From Sipunculus nudus (lineage: Eukaryota; Annelida; Sipuncula; Golfingiida; Sipunculidae): a stretch of DNA of 64,000 nucleotides. Of the stretch, positions 48,278-59,117 are shown piece by piece. The stretch covers positions 28,122,362-28,186,361 of the forward strand of contig CM049307.1 of NCBI GenBank assembly GCA_026874595.1, read 5' to 3'. The notes under the pieces are model-generated. The model worked only from the letters and a program-made list of their open reading frames with translations, had not been told where the DNA came from and made no database searches. The translations under genes were made by a program, and so were the position numbers. Within the stretch, counting starts at the first letter, position 1, and every line of letters starts with the position of its first letter.

Positions 48278-48280
48278 TGT
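47838..48280. repeat. AT microsatellites and a G/C palindromic patch
   Basis: AGGGGTTGGGGG and ACCCCTCCCCT form an imperfect inverted repeat at about 47861-47890. (TA)n tracts lie at 48116-48155 and 48198-48273 with ATAAATATA interruptions. Confidence 0.75.
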
Positions 48281-48640
48281 ATGTGCGAGTGCGAAACATA
48301 ATTGCAACTTGAGTAGTTTATCCTGTGAAACTACTCAATGAGAGCATCATCAGTAGTTTTAATTCATCAGGGGGCCGGATCAGTTTATGTTTTCAGTGAC
48401 TGGATGCTTAGTGACCAAACGGATAAAAAACGAGTAAGTAAGTACATTTTGATGTATCAAGGATAGAACACAGGTATAGAACGTTACCCTCGTGAGCTAG
48501 GAGCGACACCTAGTGGAGGCAGTGCTCGAAGGAGAACGTCGTATAGACACGCACGACTAAAATCAGCCATATATGCACCGCGGGCTTTACACATATATTG
48601 ATTTGGTCTACCAATACAACCAAGGCCAAGATGTAGTCTA
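48281..48640 (-). repeat. Possible microsatellite-tailed element with inverted repeat
   Basis: GAGTAGTTTATCC at 48311-48323 and GGATAAACTACTC on the opposite strand form an inverted pair with GTGAAACTACTC at 48325-48338. On the minus strand the end of the segment would read through TGATGATGC.. into (TA)n, the style of a microsatellite-tailed retroelement. There is no coding domain, and boundaries on the high-coordinate side are unknown. Confidence 0.35.
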
Positions 48641-49456
48641 ATTAAAGGTGCCCAATAACCTACCTTTTGAAAAAGAATTTATGTGATTTCTGGCTTCTAC
48701 TGTGTACAAATTATTGATCCGAGGGTAATTTTGGTTGTGAAAAGTTTTTATAAGGTCCCCGTGAAGGATGTGTGAACTTGTTTATCAACAACATGTTTGT
48801 AAACACAGCAATGTTGACAAACGGGAAAACGTGTAACCTGAGGTAGTAGGTTGCATAATTGCGGAAGTAGAAAAGTAACTTGTTACAAAAGGCCATCTGC
48901 AAAGCTCTAGCTTATCTGACTTGCTGACAGATGGCCTCGTTTAATATGTTTTGGTTATTTTGGCGGGCCCCCACATATATATTATAAACACAGTGATACA
49001 AACAAACAAGCAGCATATGTGCGGTGATATCCACGTTTTCTGGCCTTTTTTTTATGAAAGCTCAAAGGGATTACCTTTAGTTTATTATAAGGTCAGAAAG
49101 GTGATTGGGCCCCTTTAAGATAATACTATAATCTTCGCTTGAGTTAGGTAAGTAATAAGATAAAACAAACACATACTAGGGCATCAATATCTCGATAAAG
49201 GTGCATTACATTTTTACATTTCTCTAAATGGTTTACAAAGTGTATCGTCGTATCGAGAAGATACAGTGACTGCCGTATTAAAAGAGGTCAAGATCATAAT
49301 TTTGCACATCATTTTGTCGAATTAAATTTCTTTAATTATTCTTTAAGGTAAATAACACATGAAGAAACAGGTATAGCATCTCTAATATATACTATTGTAT
49401 CGCATTGAGTTTATATTTCGGAACAGGGAGACAATTATGATGTCCAAATATAAAGA
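48641..49456. other. No gene recognised
   Basis: Unique sequence, with no domain-bearing frame or element boundary before the CCAGTGGGCA terminus. Confidence 0.5.
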
Positions 49457-50191
49457 CCAGTGGGCACCTTGACGTAAATTTGACGTCAAATACTGGTTGA
49501 GATTTGATCAAAATGTAAAACAATGTCATTTCAGATTTTATTTGATTGTATTTACTCTAGAAGTAGAATAAGGAAATAAGCAAACCAATTTTAAAAGGAA
49601 TTATAATATATATATTAAATTTGGTCAATCTAATTGATGTTCATTTGACATCAAATTGATGTCGAGTTTTAGACAACAAATTGATGTCAAAATTGACGTC
49701 AAACTGACATCAATATTTTTTTGGTAAGAGTGCCTGCATGCTGTTCAGTATAGGGGAATCATGTTCATTTAGCCTAAGATTCTCATAAGAAAGTGTAACC
49801 ACATTTCCTTAATATTTTTTAATGATATAAATTATATGGGGATGATGTTGTGATTCAAATAATGTGCAATTTATATACAGTCAGAAATTAATAATTATTG
49901 TAAATGGTCAAATACGGTTATCTTGCTGTAAAATGCATGCTGTAATTAAGGACATACTATCAACATTTTTATGATGTGACGGCACTGTCACCCCAGCAAT
50001 AAAATACAATAAAAACTTAGGAAGCTTTGTTTTCCTGACAGAAGTTTGTATATTCAGTGAACAAAATAAAAATGGTAATATATATCAATCAAGAATCTGG
50101 TAATTAAAAACTGTGCTATTATTTCCAAACGTGAAATTTATCCTGGAACCATTAATTAATTGCTGGACTGTACAGCAACCACACTTGACCT

Positions 50192-50398
50192 GTGAACACT
50201 GCAGTCCTCTCACATCAACTGTCAGTGTGTCACTTGTCAAATAATCCCCTCAAGTGCACTTGTGTAACCCCTCCCCACCACCAGCAGCACTGGGTTCGTC
50301 TTTGGTTTCTGAGTCCTTGTGAAGCCAACATTCTGGCGGGAAACATCAGCAGTGCAGCCAAAACAGTCAAATCGGCTAGACGTGTTCAAGCATTGTGA
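50192..50398 (+). CDS. Possible exon inside the 4.25-kb element, unrecognised
   Basis: A 68-codon frame lies in GC-richer sequence than its surroundings (NPLKCTCVTPPHHQQHW, LSPCEANILAGNISSAAK). It reads up to CATTGTGAGTATA, a plausible splice donor, before stopping. No domain is recognised. A GC-enriched block at 50940-51060 could be a further exon but has no long frame. Coding status is unproven, and a transcript alignment would settle it. Confidence 0.15.
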   Translation: MNTAVLSHQLSVCHLSNNPLKCTCVTPPHHQQHWVRLWFLSPCEANILAGNISSAAKTVKSARRVQAL

Positions 50399-50575
50399 GT
50401 ATATTTTTTATCTTCCTTCCTTCCTGCTTTAATACTTGCATTGTTATATAATGAAAAATATTGGTAATTAAGTGGAGAGGTTTCCTAGCCAACAAGCCAG
50501 TCAGTCTGAAATGTATTTATAAGGATAATTAAAAGGATAATTAATATAGTCCATATATGTTTGTGTTTGAAATCA

Positions 50576-50577
<2 letters not shown>

Positions 50578-50634
<57 letters not shown>

Positions 50635-50689
50635 CAGAGAGAGAGAGAGATGTATGAATAGCCATGCTGGTTCATTTTTTTTATAGATG

Positions 50690-50722
<33 letters not shown>
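50578..50722. repeat. (TA)n and (GA)n microsatellites
   Basis: (TA)n at 50578-50630, then (GA)n to about 50650, then (TA)n at 50692-50722. They lie within the putative 4.25-kb element. Confidence 0.9.
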
Positions 50723-50725
<3 letters not shown>

Positions 50726-52908
50726 TAGAAATATGTAAAATGAAGATTGGTGTTCTAATCTGACTTTACGAACTGAACCTTTGCATATTTTTCTAATCAA
50801 ATACATAATATATATGTATGTGCCTACGTGTGTTGTGTAAATAGAGGTATTTGTGCATATATATGTATTCAAATGTGTGTGTGACTGTGTGTGATTATAC
50901 TAAGTTTTCTGTACATGTAGTTGATCTGTCTTAGTGTCACATATCAGTGTGACTGGCTCCTGAGAAGCTGCCAGGGGGCATTACACCAACTCAAGCAAAG
51001 GAAGCCAAAGCCATTATTGTCTGACCTAGCCTGAACCTGCTGCATTCCTTAGGTTATATAACATGGCGTATACAGACCATACTATCCCCTCTCTTTCTCC
51101 CTCACCTCATTTATAAACTTGAGCCACAAGAGTGCCAAGGCTGTCATGTTATGCCCTTATAAGCATATTCACTGAAGCCTTACTCTGTCCTTACAAAGTG
51201 CAATGTTGACCTTATCCCTTATTTCACCTTCATTAAATACTTTATAATGACATTAATGAAGCAAATGACCATAGCATTATATTCACGTTCATATTTAAAA
51301 AAAAATATTTGTATATATATTTATATAATGAATTTTAATTTATGTATATTATATAGTATTTTACCATAAGATTGTAAAACATAATTTTTATGAAATAACA
51401 TTGGTAATTTTTTTTATAAGATTATTCAATTAGAAGTTCAATAGAAAAGGTGGCAAAATTGAATATTAAATTAAAATGAATAAATAAAATTTTAGGGAAA
51501 CTGAAAAAAAAAACTTTAAATAATTTTGATGTCCTGAAAGTACTACATGCAGTACATAAAGTTGCAGTCACTTGAAAATGTCAAATTTTTAAACTCCTTT
51601 ATATAGGCCGCCATTTTGATGGTAAAAATGTAGCCTTTTAAGGGAGAGGTCTTATAATAAAGCATTGAGCATGCAGGTATGGGAATCAGTTCTGGACTTG
51701 ACATAGGATATTGCTGCTTTTAGGCCTGGCTGGTAAAGCGAGAATTATACAGACACTTTTATGAAAAAATTTGTAAAACAATTTTAAGTTACCATTTTTG
51801 AACATGTTTAAATAAGAATTAATAATTTTAAGTGATAAAAAGGTAGCAATGTAAAAAGTAAAAATGGGGCAAAAGTGTTTGAAAACCTTTTCAATTATTT
51901 TATGTACTTGAAGCACTATATGCATGCATAAAAGTTACAATTAGCGATTAAAAGGGGTATATAATAATCAGTAAAATATATGTTATTAAAAAGTTAATAA
52001 TTGAACAAATCATGATTTTCACCGAGCATTTACAAAAATGATAGTAAATACATAAGAAACCATTCCATGCTTAAGGGTGTCATTCACTGCTACTTAATTC
52101 CCATTAAAGTGGTCATCTAGAGGTAAAATATATTTAATATAACAAGCGATTTTATTAAAGTGCTTCACTCATGTTTATAATATGACATCCATGTTATTGT
52201 GATTATGACATTACTTATTACCATTATTGTTTCATAAAATCATAAAATAAATAAGTAAAAGCATAAAACCTGGTTGTGTCACTATTTAAGTTTGGAATAT
52301 TAGTGGCTATGTTGAGTTCTGAATAAAAAACCAGTAAGCTGTTGGAGCTCCATACAGAATATGCACACTGTGACATATATACTGATACATAAATACAAGT
52401 GGCCGAATGCATACGTGTCTAAAAATAACAACAGGCCACGAGTCCTGGTGATCAGCTGAATTTTCCTATTAATTTACCAAATCCTACCATACTAAAAAGA
52501 GGATTGTCTTTTTTATATTGTTATAACTCAGGATTTACTATACATATTAGAGAACTTTAATTTTTTAAAATTAAATCTTATTTTTTTTATATCCAAACTT
52601 TCTTTAATGTATATTTAAAACAAAATATAGCCATATCCTATTAAAAGTTGGTTTATTCTGCCTAATATGGCATCATAGTTAATTTCCATTAATCTGATAT
52701 TGTATTTACTTATGAAGAGGGTATAAATAGTAATATTTTGGTTGTTGACTTTGCTTGCACACTCAACATCTAGGCAAAAAGTGCAATATAGCAGTGAACA
52801 AGTTAACTCATACAAAAATACATGGTGGGCAGCGCATGGCTAGGATTTTACACTATTCAGCTCAGTTGGCAATGCAAATGAAATTTGCTGCCCATGTGCA
52901 ACTCAGGA

Positions 52909-52910
<2 letters not shown>

Positions 52911-52948
<38 letters not shown>
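52911..52948. repeat. (TA)n microsatellite
   Basis: A clean TATATA tract inside the putative 4.25-kb element. The tyrosine/isoleucine frames that span it are artefacts. Confidence 0.9.
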
Positions 52949-52951
<3 letters not shown>

Positions 52952-53704
52952 CTCGGAGGAGTGGGCAGAGTTTGTTGCATTATCATATTTACAATATACT
53001 TTTTGTTTACATTACATACATATTGACTGAATTTTTTTTATGTTTATACCATGAAAAAGGCATATGTAACTGTTTACATTTAACCAAACATAATGAAACT
53101 AAGGATGTATTGTCAAAAAAGTATGCTCCTTTTTTGCTATTCCTACTGGCTGAATTGAACATAAAGATTTAACCCTTCTATGCTGGTAATATGCTTTTAA
53201 GACAATGTTGTGTTTACATCTTTGAGCTTAAAAAAAAACATTATTTGTCCCTTCTTGAACATGATAATTAAAATACACCTTAGAATAATAAAGATGTTTC
53301 CTGCTGTTGAAAAATTCCTGGTACATACTCAAGGCTTTTCTGAATGCTTAAAAAAAATCTCTATTCTTTTCAGATGGCAGCTGTAAATCTAAAGATCGCA
53401 TTCCAGCAATCAAGTTTCATGGACACTGAAATCAAAATAAATCAGTTCCTACACTTGATATTCTTCTTGTTAGTTGATGTGTGTTAACACTAAAGGAGAA
53501 ACATCTACAGGGTGAAATTTTAACATATCTTGAAATTTACATGAAATTAAATTGACCTTAAAGTGACAGCAAATTTAGATCATAATCTTGATGTCAAAAC
53601 TTTTGACGTCAATTTGACTTTAAAATTAAACCTGTTTTTGACATCATTTTGACATCAATGTTTGATGTCAATTTGATGTCTATTCAACATCAATTGCCCA
53701 CTGG

Positions 53705-54214
53705 GAATTAACATCAAATAAACATCTGTTTATCATTAAGCCATCTTCAAATGTGAATGTAATTTTTGGTATCTGTCTAAAATCTAAAATGCAATGTTCA
53801 TTTACAATGAATACTATTGTGGGTACTGTTGTATAGTGTATACATCGCAGCTGATCAAATCAGAGCACATACCGGCGGAAACCGCTCTGTGCGATAAAAC
53901 AATAACCAGCCGTGTTGGTGCACAGGTCATGTGACTGAGAGTTGTCATGTGACCTATCATACTACAATAAACACCATGGGCAGCTCTGAGGTAAGACACA
54001 ATGGTTTCTCTCTGCTGTTCTGTAATGTAAAGATGTAGTATAGCTTGACATGACTGCACGCTCTTCATTAACGTAGGCTCTCATTAACGGAATGAGCACG
54101 TGTATCTTAAGTAACACCAAACACACGGAAAAACATGCACAGCCTTGCAAACACCAGGCAACTATCTATAGTCTAGATATCTATATCTAAGTTTCTGTGT
54201 GTGCTAACATTTAT
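53705..54214. other. No gene recognised
   Basis: Unique sequence with a repeated GTCATGTGAC motif at 53926 and 53944, close to the CANNTG E-box pattern. No coding domain. Confidence 0.45.
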
Positions 54215-54340
54215 ATGTACGCTGAATCCCGCTGGCTCGCCCGATTGAAGCAATGGGTATATGCACCGACTTCCGAATATCAGTCTTACCTGATGAGTAC
54301 AACACGCTGCACGAAACTACATAGTAGTAAAAATGTCTAA
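54215..54340 (+). CDS. 41-codon open frame, possible retroelement C-terminus
   Basis: The frame MYAESRWLARLKQWVYAPT, then SEYQSYLMSTTRCTKLHSSK, ends in a stop at 54338-54340. Its residue mix (Trp, Arg and Tyr rich, short motifs) is more protein-like than local background and could be the C-terminal tail of a retroelement protein, but I cannot name the family. The same DNA overlaps a partial hammerhead-like core at 54290-54328. No upstream continuation in frame was followed beyond the ATG. Confidence 0.2.
   Translation: MYAESRWLARLKQWVYAPTSEYQSYLMSTTRCTKLHSSKNV
54290..54329 (+). ncRNA. Partial hammerhead-ribozyme-like core
   Basis: CTGATGA at 54290-54296 is followed after 16 bases by GAAAC at 54313-54317, the conserved arrangement around stem II, which here has one A-C mismatch (GTAC with GCAC). 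Next, ACTAC and GTAGT form a perfect 5-bp stem III around ATA, leaving an A at the cleavage position. The stem I strands (TCTTAC before, AAAATG after) do not pair, so self-cleavage is unlikely. Hammerheads are known from Penelope-like elements and retrozymes. Chance similarity is quite possible. Confidence 0.15.
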
Positions 54341-54500
54341 CAAAATTTGATTCCTGTCTTTGTATAATTATAAAGCTCTGGTGTCACACCATAGGGCACT
54401 TTAGCAGTTGTTTATTGCAGGAAAACATCAATTTAATTTAATTTATATATAAATATATATAGATGTATGCATATCGTGGGTTCGAACAGACTTTTTTGTG

Positions 54501-54553
<53 letters not shown>
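54501..54553. repeat. (TA)n microsatellite
   Basis: An uninterrupted TA tract with a TACACCC-containing 3' flank. Frames through it are artefacts. Confidence 0.9.
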
Positions 54554-54554
<1 letters not shown>

Positions 54555-54768
54555 TGTATATATGTACACCCGGAAAGTCTATATATATACGTTGACAAAT
54601 TGGCCGGACTACAATTGAATCAATTATTTTTGGAGGGGAAAACATGACATATTAAATGTCTGGAACGATTACGACGGATTTGATCATGTACATGCATTTA
54701 CTCCATTGTATTGTATTTTGATCTTGGTAAAACCTGACCGACAAAAGCGATTTTATGAAGAAATCATA

Positions 54769-54772
<4 letters not shown>

Positions 54773-54828
<56 letters not shown>
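54773..54828. repeat. (TA)n microsatellite
   Basis: A TATATA tract followed by CATATTTGTATAATCTG. Confidence 0.9.
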
Positions 54829-54833
<5 letters not shown>

Positions 54834-55639
54834 TTGTATAATCTGATAAGTCTAAAATGCAAATTTCGTTTTTTTTCTGCAAATTATATATTCTTTCTTG
54901 ATTATAAAAAAATATATATAAAAAATTAGCATGTTTCAAATATTTTTGTTGTTGCCATTTAATGATTGAACGAAAGTGAAATAAAAAAAACACTGATATT
55001 ATTGATGTCCGATTGACTGCGAAACATCCCTCTCCCTGCTCTGCACTTAACCAGAATGTCTCTCCACAAGTATCTATAATCGGTCTTTATCTGTGTGTGC
55101 AATAAGGCCTTGAGGCTGACATGATAACCTTGATAAGTAGGCTACTCCGATTTACTCTCCACCAAGATCCGCGCGATCAACAATGAAACCTCATCGAACG
55201 TGGTCTATCAGTCATTCATTGAATGATTATAACCCATCCCGGTGTGACTACACATAGAATACAGGTGTACATCTCAGCATGGGGCACCTTTAAACCCGTA
55301 CCAAGTCCACGTGGTTAAAGTCTGCCGTGTCTATCAGTATTTATAAATGTTATTGTCTCCCAAAATTGATGCACGCGTAAATAGGTGACGCCGGTCCGCA
55401 TATTCGGTTTGTATAGCGTCAGTAGCTGGGGGATGTCAACCGTTGTCGCATTAAAAGACCCATGGATGTATTATTTAATGCACTTAAAATAATCTGCTCA
55501 TGACAAAAAAAAAAGTTCACGTCTACCTCTTCTGAAAATACAATATTTATTACTGAGCACATTTATGTAGAAGATATTATCTCAGAAAACTATCCACGTG
55601 GATGAGACATATACAGGATCCCGAAGTTTACAAAGGGTG
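54829..55639. other. No gene recognised
   Basis: Unique sequence, no domain-bearing frame and no repeat termini. Confidence 0.5.
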
Positions 55640-55645
55640 TATCTA

Positions 55646-55875
55646 AAACCCGGAGATCTCCGACCGGAGATCAAAATAGAACCCGGAGATCGCGATATCT
55701 TAATTAATAAGGCAGCAATTAGTGTTAAACGTTCCCCTTGACACTTCTAAATGACATCCGCATCGAATATGATACTTAATTTGCAAGTGCACAAGGTATT
55801 TATTCAGTTATCCACGGAAACCTCACCCGGAGACGACCCGGAGATCGTCCGGAGACCGCCATCTTGCCCGGAGAT
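55646..55875. repeat. Clustered CCCGGAGATC motifs
   Basis: ACCCGGAGATCTCCGACCGG at about 55647, ACCCGGAGATCGCGATATC at about 55679, ACCCGGAGACGACCCGGAGA at about 55829 and CCCGGAGATCCGCC at about 55866 occur in two clusters around 130 bases of AT-rich DNA. The left cluster includes a palindromic GGAGATCTCC. This could be a small palindrome-rich element or GC-rich regulatory DNA. No coding domain. Confidence 0.45.
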
Positions 55876-56110
55876 CCGCCAATGAGTGCTTCCCACTGAT
55901 TCCCACTCGCCACAACAGATGCCGCCACATACATGTCTGACTTCCCCCGCTCTGATATGTTATATCGTTTACGAGTCCAATTGATTGGAACTGTCACTAA
56001 AATACGTATATTGTTTAAAAAACTGTTTAATAAACTAATCATATATTCTCTTTACCAATTTTCTATTTCTGAAAACTCTTGAATGTTTATAATATGTTTA
56101 TAACTAACTA
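55876..56110. other. No gene; leads to the TA target of the Tigger element
   Basis: Unique sequence ending in the TA at 56109-56110 that forms the left target duplication. Confidence 0.5.
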
Positions 56111-57349
56111 CAGTAGAACGCCTGCTAACGGCCACGCCTCAATAACGGTCAATACGTCTATAACGGTAAGATTTTCCGGTCCCGAAATTTCGAACGTTAT
56201 CTTTCATAATCATTTTGTTGTCAATTACGGTCACTCCTCTATTCCGTATTACGGCCAGGTTTCTCGGTCCCGCAGGCCGGGAAACGCCTCAATTACGCCT
56301 CAATGACTCCGTGACATGGGCTCAACAAATCGAGCGGCCACTTCTGACCTCAATATCATTACACAATTGTCCGCTGTCCACAATTGAGTGCCTGGTAACC
56401 ACTCGATCGTGACTGAGTAGTTTGATACGTAACCAGCGTCGTACTACCCCACTCAGCCTCATTAGTATGCACAATAGTAAGGCATGTGTACCCACCTGCG
56501 TTCATGTTTGTGAATCAGTCGTGCGACCCGGATCTTAAACAGGGTGTTTGTCATTAAATTAACGAATGGCAACCAGCGGGTCCCTATGATTATGTCATCA
56601 CAGAAACGTTAGGCAAACTGTGGATCTTTAAACTTTCTTTAATGTCCTTGTGAACACGTACATCAAACGAAAACAGTGCGGCACACATCGCACAATTTAC
56701 TCATATATGAATAATTATATAGGTAAAATAAACATTGTTACATGTATAAATTGTTACATATATTCTGTCCCAATCACTTTGACCATTATGGCGACCAAGA
56801 AAAGACATGAACTTACTATCAAAGAAAAGGTAGATCTGATCAGGAAGAGTGACGGGAGAAACCAGCCGACAGCTAGTAGATATCAATGGTGTCGGCCGAA
56901 CTCAAGTTTAAAACATACTTAAGAGGAAGCGAGAGATCATGGAACAGTATGAAGAAAACGCAAATGCCAGTAGATAAAGACAGGGTGTATCTGCAGGGAA
57001 TGATAAACTGAACGATGTCATGTGGCAGTGGTTCAACAACTTTGTACAAATATTATGGATATATAATCAGTTTGTAATTTAATAACAAACACTGTATTTG
57101 TATTTATTGTTGGTAATTGTTATAAATAGGGTTGATGTGATTGTAAATATTTTATTTTTTATTGATAACAATAATTATACTAATACTCTGTATATATGTT
57201 TATTTTGTCGATTGTAATAAAGATTTGAACTTGGTTTCGTGTTACATATTAACCCCCTTTTCCTGGTCAAGTCTTGTATAACGGCCACTCCTGTATTAAG
57301 GCCACTTTCATCCGGTCCCGATGGTGACCGTAATACAGGCGTTCTACTG
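56111..57349 (+). mobile_element. pogo/Tigger-type transposon, internally deleted
   Basis: Perfect 14-bp inverted ends, CAGTAGAACGCCTG and CAGGCGTTCTACTG, are flanked by TA on both sides (56109-56110 and 57350-57351), the standard target duplication of the Tc1/mariner-pogo group. Total length is 1239 bp. Subterminal repeats of the ATAACGGYCAC / ATTACGGYCA type crowd the left 200 bases and recur on the right (TATAACGGCCACTCC). The interior encodes the start of a CENP-B/Tigger-like transposase but lacks the DDE catalytic region, so it is non-autonomous. An AATAAA signal lies near 57217. Confidence 0.9.
56788..57060 (+). pseudogene. Tigger transposase N-terminal remnant (CENP-B-like HTH)
   Basis: From ATG at 56788 the frame reads MATKKRHELTIKEKVDLIRK, the classic first helix segment of CENP-B/pogo-type DNA-binding domains, and continues GRNQPTAS before a frame change near 56915. 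In the shifted frame ILKRKREIMEQYEENANASR is followed by a stop and then NDKLNDVMWQWFNNF, which corresponds to the second helix-turn-helix (Tc5/CENP-B type) with its Trp-Trp signature. The catalytic DDE domain is missing because of a deletion after about 57045. The protein would at most bind transposon ends. Start chosen as the only ATG before the conserved Lys-rich motif. Confidence 0.8.
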
Positions 57350-57351
57350 TA

Positions 57352-58004
57352 TATTTTCTTGCATATTGTACAGAATATTTTCTTTTAGTATGAATTTTAT
57401 AGTAAAATATGTGATAACATATAAAATAGTTTAATTTAATATTTACATACAGAAATTATCGTAACCTCAACTATCCTTATTTTTTTAATGGTATAAAGGG
57501 TATGCATTAAATATGGAAATATATAGGAATTATAAAACATATAAAATAGTATGTCAAATATGTGGTTTACTTAATATTGAAATATCGAAATTAAAAAACA
57601 TATAAAAACTATGTCACAAGTGTGGTTTATTTATTCGGCACTAAGACCAGAATTTAACGGGTTTAAAATATAATTATAAAAAAGGGCAGCGCGAGGATAA
57701 CCCCATCAAAGTTAATTGATTACTAAATTATGGATTCACTTCCCGGCGCACCTGGGCTTTCAGGCAGGTGCTGGTGTGTACACAGTTATTACGGGCAAAC
57801 CTCATTAACGGTGTGGCTCATCCAGAGACATGGCCAATTTGGCTATTTAATAATAAACTAATTCAACTCATTAATTTCTGTTGCGCACAGTATGGAGTAA
57901 TATTGTTTATGCATGTGCGGACAGTGATGACCAATAGACCTCGGCAGGGTAATTAATCCTTTGTAGCTATTTGAAATACTGTAATCCTATTATCCTTTGA
58001 TCGT
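57352..58004. other. No gene recognised; may include an upstream part of the next pseudogene
   Basis: AT-rich, with imperfect duplicates around 57530-57640 (ATTATAAAACATATAAAATAG; AAAAACATATAAAAACTATG). A 62-codon frame at 57768-57956 has no recognisable domain. Confidence 0.4.
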
Positions 58005-59117
58005 ATGGCCCACTTTTATTATCTTCAAAATTATTATCTGAAAGAAATTTTGCGGGGTTATTATAATTTAGGTTCCTATTATTTAAAGTCAGAATATATG
58101 CATTTATTAGAAAACCCTGAGGATCAACCATTCCCCAAGGATACTTGCGCCCCGGGACTAATAGTTGAAAAGGTAAAAAACAATATAAACCATTTCATGT
58201 CTGATCCCCCGTCACTTCAATCAGATTTGTTGCATGCTGATGCGGAGATAAAAAAGAGGAAAACATAAATTCGGAATTCATTAGAAAGAACCTGACACAA
58301 ATTGAAAGGGCACAAGATATAATCAATAACGGGAAAATAGAATTAAATGCGAAATTTAGATGACCCTGTTCCCGTTTCGAAACAAAAGAAGACTAAACAG
58401 GGTACTGTTGATAAAATTAAGACACAAGCTACCCCGGCCAAAACCCCATTAAATAATGTTACAATTAAAAATACACCGAAATCAATTTTGAAAAATTCAG
58501 AACGGAAACGAGTGAGAATTAGACTTGATTTTGGCGAGAGTAATAGTAACAGTAAAGAAAAAAGTAAAGACGACAGTTTTTACTTGTAGTCCAGTAGGGA
58601 TGCCGGAAAGCATTATCGATACACAATCTTTTGAAATAAGTGAGTCCTCTACACCAAAACAGACCACCAATGAAATAACCCAGGAACATTGTGAGACTTC
58701 TGACGAATTTAATCGCCCGCTAAGCAAAATTCGTAAAGTAATCCCCGAAGATATAACACCAACAAAAACAAAAAAAAGGAAATTGACTCTCGCTAAAACG
58801 AAATAAATTTCCGACATTAGAAAACAACGTTTCAGTTAAAAAGAGAAAGGCAAATCCGATATCGCTAATTTTAGTACATTATTCGCCAGAAAAGGAGACG
58901 TGTCGAGCGAGGTATTGGCTGCATGAATTCGGACTAACAGTTCAAAACAAAAGAGAAATAGAAAACGATTCTTGGCTTTCTGATAAGCATATCCGTGCTG
59001 CGCAAATAATTTTACAAAAAACAATATCCAGAAATAATCGGATTCCAAGATACTACTCTAACACCTTGCTTCAATGATGAACGAAAAAAATGGATCGTGC
59101 CAGAAACAGGTTTTTAA
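58005..59117 (+). pseudogene. Frame-broken protein with a Ulp1/SENP-like protease start
   Basis: A roughly 1.1-kb coding-like stretch can be followed through six frame segments. Segment 1 (58005-58260) is Tyr/Leu-rich (YYLKEILRGYYNLGSYYLK, then ENPEDQPFPKDTCAPGLIV). Segments 2-4 (to 58806) are hydrophilic and Lys/Thr/Ser-rich, probably disordered. Segment 5 (58807-59020) ends LVHYSPEKETCRARYWLHEF, then ENDSWLSDKHIRAAQIIL. Segment 6 (to the stop at 59115-59117) reads KKQYPEIIGFQDTTLTPCF, then NDERKKWIVPETGF. The order WLSD-HI-AAQ-LLK.Q.P-GFQ resembles the N-terminal part of C48 (Ulp1-like) protease domains found in many animal transposon-like proteins. The catalytic His, Asp and Cys region is absent. 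At least three of the frame changes fall at or near A or T runs. Confidence 0.5.

Larger units (their letters stand above)
49457..53704. mobile_element. Putative 4.25-kb DNA transposon with CCAGTGGGCA termini
   Basis: CCAGTGGGCA at 49457-49466 is the exact reverse complement of TGCCCACTGG at 53695-53704. Both ends carry clusters of TTGACGTCAAA / TTGATGTCAA / TTGACATCAA motifs pointing inward (49470-49500 and 49630-49725 on the left; 53588-53690 on the right). Such subterminal repeats are typical transposase-binding arrays. The interior holds three (TA)n microsatellites, a possible exon at about 50181-50398 ending at a GTGAGT-like donor, and a TTCTTTTCAG acceptor at 53364-53373 followed by ATGGCAGCTG. 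No transposase motif was recognised. Two independent insertions of a shorter family bracketing host DNA are the main alternative. Confidence 0.55.

Noticed and set aside
48297-48360. Hammerhead ribozyme at CTGATGATGC on the minus strand
   Set aside because: No GAAA box follows at a usable distance on the same strand; only a simple inverted repeat is present.
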